12,685 nt of DNA from CAYOVG01 sp964407285 (lineage in GTDB: Bacteria; Desulfobacterota; Syntrophobacteria; Syntrophobacterales; Syntrophobacteraceae), in NCBI GenBank assembly GCA_964407285.1, contig CAYOVG010000199.1, forward strand, positions 1 through 12,685, written 5' to 3'. A program made the translations under genes and the position numbers. Each line of letters begins with the position of its first letter. Position 1 is the stretch's first letter. Positions 6,158-12,685 of this stretch are shown here, piece by piece. The notes under the pieces are model-generated. The model made no database searches. It worked only from the letters and a program-made list of their open reading frames with translations, and was not told the origin of the DNA.

Positions 6158-9100
6158 ATGATTGAACCGGGGGTAGTGCTTGTAACGCTTTGCCTGTACA
6201 TGGGGTTGCTCTTCGCGATAGCCCTCCGGGTGGAGAGAAGGACAGCCAAGGGGAAGAGCCCGGCCAACAATCCCTATGTCTACTCCCTGTCTCTTGCCGT
6301 CTACTGCACCGCCTGGACGTACTACGGCAGCGTGGGCAAGGCCGCCACTTCCGGGGTGCTGTTCCTGCCCATCTACCTGGGCCCGACGCTTTGCATCCTC
6401 CTCTGGTGGATCGTGCTCCGCAAGATGACGCGCATAAAGACCGACCACAGGATCACGAGCATCGCGGACTTCATTTCCGCCCGGTACAACAAGTCACAAC
6501 CCCTTGCGGCGCTCGCCACGTCCGTTTCGGTCCTGGGAATTCTGCCCTACGTCTCGCTCCAGATCAAAGCCATCGTCTCCAGTTTCCTCATCATTACGAC
6601 ACCCTCCTCCGGAGGACTGGCGGGCGCGGCGCCCGCCGGCCACTCGGGAATTGCGGGCTACGTAGGGCCGGGTGTGGTCGTGCTCATGATCATTTTCACC
6701 ATAATGCTGGGCGCCAGGCGTCTCGAACCGACCGAACGCCACGAAGGGATGGTTATGGCCCTGGCCGTTCAGGGTGTGGTCAAGCTGGCGGCGTTCCTGG
6801 CGGTAGGCTTTTTTGTGACGCATGCGCTCTTTGGAGGTTTTGGCGAAGTATTCGAGAGGACGAACGAGATCCTGCACACCCGCCTCCTCGAGTTTCCCGA
6901 GATGGGGCATCCGCCGTACATAGCCTGGACGAGTTACATGGTGCTCTCCATGTCCTCCATCCTGTTCCTTCCGAGGCAGTTTCACGTGGCCGTCATAGAG
7001 AACAGCGACGAAAATCATATTCTGACCGCCATGTGGTTCTTTCCGCTGTACATGCTCCTGATCAACCTCTTTGTGCTGCCCGTTGCAATGGGCGGACTTC
7101 TCAAGGGATACCCCATTTCCGCGGCCGACAGCTTCGTGCTCATGCTCCCGCTCGACAACGACATGACGTGGCTCTCCCTGCTCGTGTTCATCGGCGGGGT
7201 TTCGGCCGCGGCAGGCATGATCACCGTCAGCTCCGTCACCGTGGCCACGATGGTCACGAACCATCATCTTCTTCCCATTATTGAAATGACGCCGAGGCTG
7301 AGTTTCCTGAAACGCCACCTGCTGGGCTGCCGGTGGTGGGTTGTGGCCGCGTTTATCTTCACGGGGTACCTGTTCGAAGAGTTCCTCATGAAGCCCTACA
7401 TGCTGGTCAATATGGGACTTATCTCCTTCACGGCCGCCCTGCAGTTCGCCCCCCCGATCCTGGGCGGCATCTTCTGGCGCAAAGGGAACGCCGCCGGGGC
7501 ATTGCTCGGGTTGGGCGCCGGGTTCGCCATCTGGTGCTACACTCAGCTCATTCCGTCTTTCGTCAAGAACGGATGGCTCTCCACGGACCTGCTCGATCGG
7601 GGACCGTTCGGCATCGCGTTCCTCAAGCCCGAGCAACTCCTGGGCCTGGCGGTGCTGGACCCCATCAGCCATACCGTGATCTGGTCGATGATCTTCAATT
7701 GCGGCCTGTATGTGATCGGTTCGCTCTACTTCGAACAGACCGCCCAGGAACAGAGCATAGCGGAGCAGTTCGTCGGGGCGTTGGATGCCGGGCATCATCC
7801 TCTCCATGCGCACCATGGCGAGGCATACATAAATCTGCACGAAAAGACTCTGGAACTGGAGCATCTGCTCTGCCAGTATTTCAGCGACCTGAAGGCATCC
7901 GAGGCGGTCGACAGGGCGGTCCAGGAGATGGGAATCAAAGACCAGCCCCGAATTTCCATCGTTCAGTTGATCGAACTGCACAACAGGGTGGAAAAGAGCC
8001 TGGCGGGAGCCATCGGCGCCCCCGCCGCCTTCAAGGCGCTGCACCATGGAACGGTCCTTACCGCCAGGGAATCCAGGGAGTTGTCCGACGCCTATGCGGA
8101 CATACTGGCGGGCCTCAAGGTAAGTCCCTCGGAACTGAAAGCCCGGATAGACTACTACCAGGAGAGGGAGACGCTGCTGATGCAGCATGCCCAGGAACTC
8201 GAGGAGAAGATAGGGCAGCTCCAGAAGGAAATAGCCGAGCGCATGAGAGTGCAACAGGCCTTGCTCGAGAGTGAGGAGAAGTTCCGGGGGCTCGTTGAAA
8301 CCATGAACGAAGGTCTCAAGATAGAAGACGAGAACGGCAGAATCACCTACGTCAACGACAGGCTGTGCAAGCTGTGGTGTTGCGGCAGGGACGAGATAGT
8401 CGGACATTCGTCGGCCGAGTTCATGCCCGAGGTCAGCCCTCTCGAATCCTCCGCCGCCGACGAACGCCTGGAAGGCAGCCACGTCATGGAGGCCGTGTCC
8501 TACGAAGTGACATGGACGACGAAGGACGGAAGAAAGATTTCCACTATCGTGTCCTCGGTGCCGTTCCTGGATTCGAACGGCATGTACAAGGGATGTTTCT
8601 CGGTAATCACCGACATCTCGTGCATGAAGGCTCTTCAGCGAGAAAAGGCCAACCTGATATCGATGTTCGCGCACGATATGCGGTCTTCATTGACGGGCAT
8701 CCATGGGCTCGGGCTGCGGCTCATGACGAAATCGGCGGTTCTGGACGAAGAGAAGAAAGAGGAGTATCTCAGGATCATCAACAAGGAGGCGGCGAAGCTC
8801 GAATCCCTGGTGGACGATTTTCTCGAATTCTCCCGCCTGGAGACGGGCAGGTTGAAGTTGAACTTCCGGGCCGTATCCCTGGACAGGGAACTTCTGGAAA
8901 TCTTCGAATTCTACCAGCCGAGAGCCGCCCAGCGGGGCATCAAGCTCGAACTTCACCTCGAAGATGCCCTTCCCATCATCGAAGCGGACGTGAACCGGTT
9001 ACGCCGGGTGTTCACCAACCTGCTGGACAATGCGCTGAAGTTTTCCGGGGAATCCGGGACGGTCTCGATTATCGCCGAGGACGACGAGCACAGTCTTGTG

Positions 9101-9331
9101 GTGAAGATCGCCGATCAAGGGATCGGCATAGATCCCGAGGAATTGCCGTTCATCTTCGATCTGTTCCACCGGGCGCGCGGCGGCGAAAAGCGGGAAGGAT
9201 ACGGAATCGGCCTGGCGACCGTGAAAGCCATTGTGGAAGGCCACGGCGGCAAAGTCAAGGTGGAGAGCGAGCCGAACGAAGGCTCCGTGTTCACGGTAGT
9301 GCTGCCGAAGGCGGCGAAGTCGAGACAGTGA
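6158..9331 (+). CDS. Sodium/solute symporter-histidine kinase fusion (CbrA/CrbS-like)
   Basis: A 1057-residue inner-membrane sensor kinase. Residues 1-535 hold 13 hydrophobic segments in the SSS (SLC5) transporter pattern; about 560-655 is a linker where a STAC-like domain would be expected; 663-703 is a predicted coiled coil; 704-830 is a PAS domain; then the kinase. Kinase motifs are H839 in FAHDMRSS (phospho-acceptor), N958 in NLLDNALKFS, DQGIGI from D986, FIFDLF, and GYGIGLATVK from G1014. There is no receiver domain and no response regulator gene in the window, so its partner is unknown. Relatives CbrA and CrbS couple carbon-source or acetate sensing to gene control; the ligand here cannot be read. 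C737, C741 and C742 cluster in the PAS domain. GGAGG lies 7 bases before the ATG, which fixes the start. Confidence 0.95.
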   Translation: MIEPGVVLVTLCLYMGLLFAIALRVERRTAKGKSPANNPYVYSLSLAVYCTAWTYYGSVGKAATSGVLFLPIYLGPTLCILLWWIVLRKMTRIKTDHRITSIADFISARYNKSQPLAALATSVSVLGILPYVSLQIKAIVSSFLIITTPSSGGLAGAAPAGHSGIAGYVGPGVVVLMIIFTIMLGARRLEPTERHEGMVMALAVQGVVKLAAFLAVGFFVTHALFGGFGEVFERTNEILHTRLLEFPEMGHPPYIAWTSYMVLSMSSILFLPRQFHVAVIENSDENHILTAMWFFPLYMLLINLFVLPVAMGGLLKGYPISAADSFVLMLPLDNDMTWLSLLVFIGGVSAAAGMITVSSVTVATMVTNHHLLPIIEMTPRLSFLKRHLLGCRWWVVAAFIFTGYLFEEFLMKPYMLVNMGLISFTAALQFAPPILGGIFWRKGNAAGALLGLGAGFAIWCYTQLIPSFVKNGWLSTDLLDRGPFGIAFLKPEQLLGLAVLDPISHTVIWSMIFNCGLYVIGSLYFEQTAQEQSIAEQFVGALDAGHHPLHAHHGEAYINLHEKTLELEHLLCQYFSDLKASEAVDRAVQEMGIKDQPRISIVQLIELHNRVEKSLAGAIGAPAAFKALHHGTVLTARESRELSDAYADILAGLKVSPSELKARIDYYQERETLLMQHAQELEEKIGQLQKEIAERMRVQQALLESEEKFRGLVETMNEGLKIEDENGRITYVNDRLCKLWCCGRDEIVGHSSAEFMPEVSPLESSAADERLEGSHVMEAVSYEVTWTTKDGRKISTIVSSVPFLDSNGMYKGCFSVITDISCMKALQREKANLISMFAHDMRSSLTGIHGLGLRLMTKSAVLDEEKKEEYLRIINKEAAKLESLVDDFLEFSRLETGRLKLNFRAVSLDRELLEIFEFYQPRAAQRGIKLELHLEDALPIIEADVNRLRRVFTNLLDNALKFSGESGTVSIIAEDDEHSLVVKIADQGIGIDPEELPFIFDLFHRARGGEKREGYGIGLATVKAIVEGHGGKVKVESEPNEGSVFTVVLPKAAKSRQ

Positions 9332-9508
9332 TCGGTTTGTCTTCGGGTTGCGGGGTTGGGGCTGCGCGTCGCGGACCGGGAGTCACGGGTTCGGGTCCTC
9401 ATCTGTGAAAGGGATTCCATTATCCATGGGTGCCTCTCCGGAAATCGCAATTATATTGTAATAAATGTTGCTGTATTTTCAGCCATCAGATAAATAACGA
9501 TTGCGATG

Positions 9509-9523
9509 TGGCGCGAAGCGCCA
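9509..9523 (+). other. Small hairpin just before a ribosome-binding site
   Basis: TGGCGC (9509-9514) and GCGCCA (9518-9523) form a perfect 6-bp stem around GAA. It ends 10 bases before the AAGGAG of the small membrane-protein gene. It may stabilise the mRNA 5' end or affect ribosome access. The rest of 9332-9508 shows only an AT-rich stretch (about 9445-9490) suitable for a promoter, with no clear -35/-10 pair. Confidence 0.3.
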
Positions 9524-9548
9524 GGACAATAGGAAGGAGCGATTCGAT

Positions 9549-9749
9549 ATGACCAGAGCGGGCAATGCGGCAGTGCTGAGCCTCCTGCTTCCTGGGGTGG
9601 GGCAGATATATAATGGCGATTTTCTTAGAGGAATATTCTGGTTCATTATAACGCCGGGGCTATGGATCGGATCGGGCGGCATGCTGGGGTGGATATGCCA
9701 TCTCATTTCGGCGTATACAGCCTACAACAGGGCGCAGGTACCCGCGTAG
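9549..9749 (+). CDS. Small TM2-like membrane protein (66 aa)
   Basis: A 66-residue hydrophobic protein. LLPGVGQIYNGDFLRG (14-29) is the signature seen in TM2-domain and related small membrane proteins: a first membrane segment, a PGxGQxYxG turn, then a second segment (about 30-50) with ITPGLWIGSGG. It ends GWICHLISAYTAYNRA. It most likely sits in the inner membrane with two or three short segments. No catalytic residues are apparent and the function is unknown. ATG 9549 is chosen because AAGGAG lies 9 bases before it; an in-frame TTG at 9501 has no ribosome-binding site. It stands alone, 217 bp after the kinase and 189 bp before cobO, and is probably transcribed by itself. Confidence 0.78.
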   Translation: MTRAGNAAVLSLLLPGVGQIYNGDFLRGIFWFIITPGLWIGSGGMLGWICHLISAYTAYNRAQVPA

Positions 9750-9772
9750 CAGGAATGAGGCGGTCATGAAAT

Positions 9773-9833
9773 GAAACAGCCCCTCGGGGCCAAGGCTACA
9801 CTAATGTTCGCCAGGAAAACGAAGGGCTGTTTC
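9773..9833. repeat. 10-bp inverted repeats with nested hairpins after the small gene
   Basis: GAAACAGCCC (9773-9782) and GGGCTGTTTC (9824-9833) are perfect inverted repeats 41 bases apart. Nested inside is CCCCTCGGGG (9780-9789). AACGAA (9818-9823) can also pair with TTCGTT (9831-9836). A third hairpin, CCTCGAT/ATCGAGG (9842-9848/9854-9860), follows. The structure could terminate the small gene's transcript, or be a remnant of a small mobile or repetitive element. No T-run follows and no transposase is nearby. Confidence 0.4.
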
Positions 9834-9938
9834 GTTCGATGCCTCGATTTCATATCGAGGAAAACCGTCAAAGCTGTCATTTAGAAATAAAATAAAACAA
9901 TTTCAGACATTTGTCAATATGTCTCGATTAGGATTCAT

Positions 9939-10463
9939 ATGCCGGCTAAAGGTTTGATCATGGTAAATACGGGCCACGGCAAGGGGAAGACGACCGCTGC
10001 CCTCGGCATGGCCTTTCGCGCATTGGGACATGGGTTGCCGGTGTGCGTCATTCAGTTCATCAAAGGGACCTGGAAATATGGCGAATTGTGCTCGGCCGAA
10101 CGGTTTTCCGACCTCCTGGAGATCCATGTCATGGGAGAAGGTTTCACCTGGAAGTCGGAGGACCTGGAACGCGACCGGCAGGCCGCCAGGAATGGATGGG
10201 AATTCGCCAGGGGCGTTATCGAAGCCGGACGGCATCACCTGGTTATCCTCGATGAATTCACCTACGTTCTGAAGTATGGGATGGTGGAGGAAGAAGCTGC
10301 CCTGGCCGTGCTGCGAAGAAAACCCGATACATTGCACGTGCTGGTCACGGGACGGGATGCTCCCGCGGGGCTCATCGAAATTGCGGACCTCGTGACCGAG
10401 ATGCGCGAAGTGAAGCATCCGTTCAAGGAAGGCGTCAAAGCACAAAAAGGAATCGAATTCTGA
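9939..10463 (+). CDS. cobO: Cob(I)alamin adenosyltransferase, CobO/BtuR type
   Basis: A 174-residue cytoplasmic ATP:corrinoid adenosyltransferase that transfers the 5'-deoxyadenosyl group from ATP to Co(I) corrinoid, making adenosyl-cobamides. The P-loop is GHGKGKTT (12-19). Other family landmarks are IQFIKGTWKYGE (38-49), MGEGFTW (65-71), ILDEFTYVLKYG (103-114), TGRDAP (137-142), ADLVTEM (149-155) and the ending KHPFKEGVKAQKGIEF. Length is normal for the family. ATG 9939 has only a modest ribosome-binding site (AGGA, 5 bases upstream) but gives the usual short N-terminus before the P-loop. No cobalamin-riboswitch B12 box (GCCACTG) is seen in the 189 bases upstream, and no other cobamide gene is nearby. 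The pbpC frame overlaps its stop codon. Confidence 0.94.
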   Translation: MPAKGLIMVNTGHGKGKTTAALGMAFRALGHGLPVCVIQFIKGTWKYGELCSAERFSDLLEIHVMGEGFTWKSEDLERDRQAARNGWEFARGVIEAGRHHLVILDEFTYVLKYGMVEEEAALAVLRRKPDTLHVLVTGRDAPAGLIEIADLVTEMREVKHPFKEGVKAQKGIEF

Positions 10464-12685
10464 AGGGCCGTTCAGCAATTTCACCATGCCGGCCCGGCCC
10501 GGCTCTGCTTTTTCCGGTGGCGGTTCTCCTGCTCGGCATCGCCTTTTTCCATGCAATCTCGCAAAGCCTGCTCCCCTTGCCGGAGACCCTTTCGCCCGAT
10601 GGCGGCGCGATACGCAAGGCGCGTATCGTGGACAGGAACGGAATGCCTCTTTCCATCACCTACTCCAATGAGTGGAACGTGCACGATTGGATTCCACTCC
10701 ACGAGGTCCCTCCCCTGCTGCGTGATGCTTTCATCCAGTCCGAGGACCGGCGCTTCTTCGAGCACGAAGGGGTGGACTGGGTGGGCCGGCTCCACGCCGC
10801 CGTTCAGAATATCAGGGCTTTGCGGATCGTTCGCGGGGCCAGCACGATAACGGAGCAGGTGGTGCGGATGCTCCATCCCCGGCCCCGGACGTTCTGGTCG
10901 CGGTTCATCGAAGGGATCGAAGCGGGGAGGATCGAAGAGCGGTTTTCCAAGGAGGACATCCTGGAATTCTATATCAACCAGGTTCCGTACGCGAGGCAGC
11001 GAAGGGGCGTGGCGCAGGCGGCCCGGCTGTATTTCGATCGCGATGTCGAAACCCTGAACATCCGGGAAATGCTCGCCCTTGCGGTCCTGGTCCGCGCCCC
11101 CGGCAGGCAGGACCTTCGGCAACCGGCGCGTGTCCGGCGCTCCATCGACAGTGCGGTAGCTCTGCTGGCCGGGCGCATGCTCGATTGCGGGTCGCTTTCC
11201 CGAGAGCAGCACGCCGCCGCCCTGTCGACGGGTCCGTGGTCTTTGCGCGAAGCCGTACTGCCCACGGATGCCGGCCATTTCATCCGCTTTCTGGGCCGAA
11301 AGGACGTTCTGCAGCCGGTTCGGGCCGGAAAGGACAGGAGCGACGCCAGGGTCGTCACCACCCTGGATTCGGCGCTCCAGGACAGCATTCAAAGCATCCT
11401 GGACAGCCGGTTGCAGGACCTGCGGGATAGCCGCGTTCACAACGCGGGGGTGCTGGTGGCCAACCACCGGACGGATGAAGTGCTGGCATGGGTGAACGGG
11501 CGAAGCTCACCCGACGGCGATTCCTATTCCTGGATAGACGCCGTAACCACTCTCCGGCAACCCGGCTCCACCCTCAAACCGTTCGTCTATGCGCTGGCGC
11601 TCGATACCGGATGGACCCCGGCGACCATCATCGACGATTCCCCTTTGGTCGAGGCCGTCGGATCGGGACTGCACAGTTTCCGCAACTACAGCCGAACCCA
11701 CTACGGTCCCCTGCGCCTGCGCGACGCCCTCGGGAACTCGCTCAACATACCGGCGGTGCGCGCCGTCCAGTTCACGGGTGTCGGCAATTTCCTGAACCGG
11801 CTCCATCAGCTCGGTTTCCATAGTCTCGCCCGCCCCGCCGACCACTACGGCGCGGGTCTCGTGCTCGGCGACGGCGAAGTCAGCCTGCTGGAGCTGGTCC
11901 AGGCTTATGCCGTTTTGGCCAGGAGCGGGGTCTATCGTCCGTTTCGAACGACCGTCGGCGAGCCCGTGCGGCAGGAACCCCGGCGTATTTTCAGCGAGGA
12001 AGCGGCGTCGACGATCGCGGATATACTATCGGACCCCTACGCTCGCCGCCTGGAGTTCGGGGACGGGCATATCCTGCGTTTGCCTGTCCAGACCGCCGTG
12101 AAAACGGGCACATCCAATGATTTCAGGGACGCATGGGTGGTGGGGTTTTCGCACCGCTACACGGTCGGCGTATGGATGGGGAATTTTGACCGGCTTCCCA
12201 CAAACGGGGTAACCGGCACGGTAGGTCCCGCAATGGTGCTCCGGGCGGTATTCGCGGAGTTGAACCGCTACGAGGAGGCGCAGCCTCTTTACCGCAGCCC
12301 GCGATTGGTTTCCGTCGACATCTGCCGGTCGAGCGGACTGCGGGCCGGACCGGACTGCCCCGTAATGCGCGAGTGGTTCATGCCGGCGAGGGTCCCGAGA
12401 GCAGTCTGCCCTCTGCATGCGGGAGCGGCGAGCGCAGGGAGCGCCCCTTCCCTTCGGACGCACGCTCATCCGGGCGAGGCAGGCTCGATAAGATTGCTGC
12501 AGCCCACCCCCGATCTGCAACTGGCCATGGACCCGCACATTCCGGACGAACTGGAAGCCTTCGCGCTGGCCATTCCCCGGGATACGCCGACAAGCCGGAC
12601 GGAATGGGTGGTGGACGGCCGCGTGGAGGGCGTCACGGGGCCGAACGAGCACCGGTTCCTCTGGCCGCTTTCACGGGGAACGCAT
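10460..12685 (+). CDS. pbpC: Penicillin-binding protein 1C (PbpC), 3' end beyond window
   Basis: A class A penicillin-binding protein that polymerises and cross-links peptidoglycan in the periplasm, anchored by an N-terminal membrane segment (about 13-31). The glycosyltransferase (GT51) domain shows QSEDRRFFEHEGVDW with E95 and GASTITEQVVRML. The transpeptidase domain shows the serine motif STLK (S370, K373) in RQPGSTLKPF, SLN (S427-N429) and KTGTS (from K548). After a paired-cysteine linker comes the start of the PbpC C-terminal domain (IRLLQPTPDLQLAMDP), cut by the window end. The frame is open for 742 codons with no ATG near the start. I propose CTG 10460 (CTGA overlap with cobO, AAAGGAA 7 bases upstream, positive N-terminus before the membrane segment). 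GTG 10517 is the conventional alternative. No alpha-2-macroglobulin gene, the common pbpC neighbour, is upstream. Confidence 0.93.
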   Translation, partial: MKGRSAISPCRPGPALLFPVAVLLLGIAFFHAISQSLLPLPETLSPDGGAIRKARIVDRNGMPLSITYSNEWNVHDWIPLHEVPPLLRDAFIQSEDRRFFEHEGVDWVGRLHAAVQNIRALRIVRGASTITEQVVRMLHPRPRTFWSRFIEGIEAGRIEERFSKEDILEFYINQVPYARQRRGVAQAARLYFDRDVETLNIREMLALAVLVRAPGRQDLRQPARVRRSIDSAVALLAGRMLDCGSLSREQHAAALSTGPWSLREAVLPTDAGHFIRFLGRKDVLQPVRAGKDRSDARVVTTLDSALQDSIQSILDSRLQDLRDSRVHNAGVLVANHRTDEVLAWVNGRSSPDGDSYSWIDAVTTLRQPGSTLKPFVYALALDTGWTPATIIDDSPLVEAVGSGLHSFRNYSRTHYGPLRLRDALGNSLNIPAVRAVQFTGVGNFLNRLHQLGFHSLARPADHYGAGLVLGDGEVSLLELVQAYAVLARSGVYRPFRTTVGEPVRQEPRRIFSEEAASTIADILSDPYARRLEFGDGHILRLPVQTAVKTGTSNDFRDAWVVGFSHRYTVGVWMGNFDRLPTNGVTGTVGPAMVLRAVFAELNRYEEAQPLYRSPRLVSVDICRSSGLRAGPDCPVMREWFMPARVPRAVCPLHAGAASAGSAPSLRTHAHPGEAGSIRLLQPTPDLQLAMDPHIPDELEAFALAIPRDTPTSRTEWVVDGRVEGVTGPNEHRFLWPLSRGTH

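Noticed and set aside
6494..8674. 726-codon minus-strand frame antisense to the kinase
   Set aside because: A long open shadow frame is common opposite GC-rich genes; its composition is His/Arg/Gly-rich and without domains, while the sense frame has complete kinase and transporter motifs.
9750..9938. Cobalamin riboswitch before cobO
   Set aside because: No B12-box sequence and no matching fold was seen; the structured part of this gap belongs to the inverted repeats at 9773-9860.
10486..10671. Plus-strand 61-codon frame starting at ATG 10486
   Set aside because: It is out of frame with pbpC and lacks a ribosome-binding site; noted only as a possible frameshifted pbpC start.
10481..11467. 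Minus-strand 328-codon frame antisense to pbpC
   Set aside because: Shadow of the pbpC coding frame, which carries full GT51 and transpeptidase motifs.

Overview
This window reads as ordinary, GC-rich (roughly 60%) chromosomal DNA from an anaerobic bacterium. The mix of genes is a Tat-type AmmeMemoRadiSam-family radical SAM enzyme, a solute-symporter/histidine-kinase fusion, a CobO-type corrinoid adenosyltransferase and a PbpC-type class A penicillin-binding protein. It would fit a Gram-negative sulfate-reducing or syntrophic member of the Desulfobacterota (Syntrophobacter-like). That placement is inference from gene content, not from a marker gene. No rRNA, tRNA, CRISPR, phage or intact insertion sequence is visible.

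Layout. (1) 1-1771: a promoter, an alanine-rich 34-codon leader ORF, a set of mutually exclusive RNA helices ending in a strong intrinsic terminator, then a PLP-dependent aminotransferase resembling alanine aminotransferase. (2) 1860-3005, minus strand: a stand-alone anthranilate-phosphoribosyltransferase-fold protein, convergent with the aminotransferase across a 14-bp hairpin. (3) 3104-4518: a good sigma70-type promoter, a 210-bp leader, and a radical SAM protein with a twin-arginine N-terminus. (4) 4547-5440, minus strand: an alpha/beta hydrolase, convergent with the radical SAM gene. (5) 5441-6157: a 717-bp divergent intergenic region with two palindromic motifs and no convincing gene. (6) 6158-9331: a 1057-residue SSS-family transporter fused to a PAS/histidine kinase, with no response regulator nearby. 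(7) 9549-9749: a 66-residue TM2-like membrane protein. (8) 9939-12685: cobO followed by pbpC, whose frame overlaps the cobO stop and runs off the window end.

The genes do not form one pathway; most are monocistronic or in divergent/convergent pairs. The most interesting element is the leader of the aminotransferase gene. It has a leader ORF with nine alanine codons, a Shine-Dalgarno sequence and a stop codon. After it come four segments that can pair 1:2 plus 3:4 (terminator) or 2:3 (antiterminator). An AlaA-like enzyme downstream makes an alanine-sensing transcription attenuator a coherent, testable hypothesis. I do not recognise it as a described one.

All helices and promoters were found by eye; no folding energies, alignments or database searches were run.
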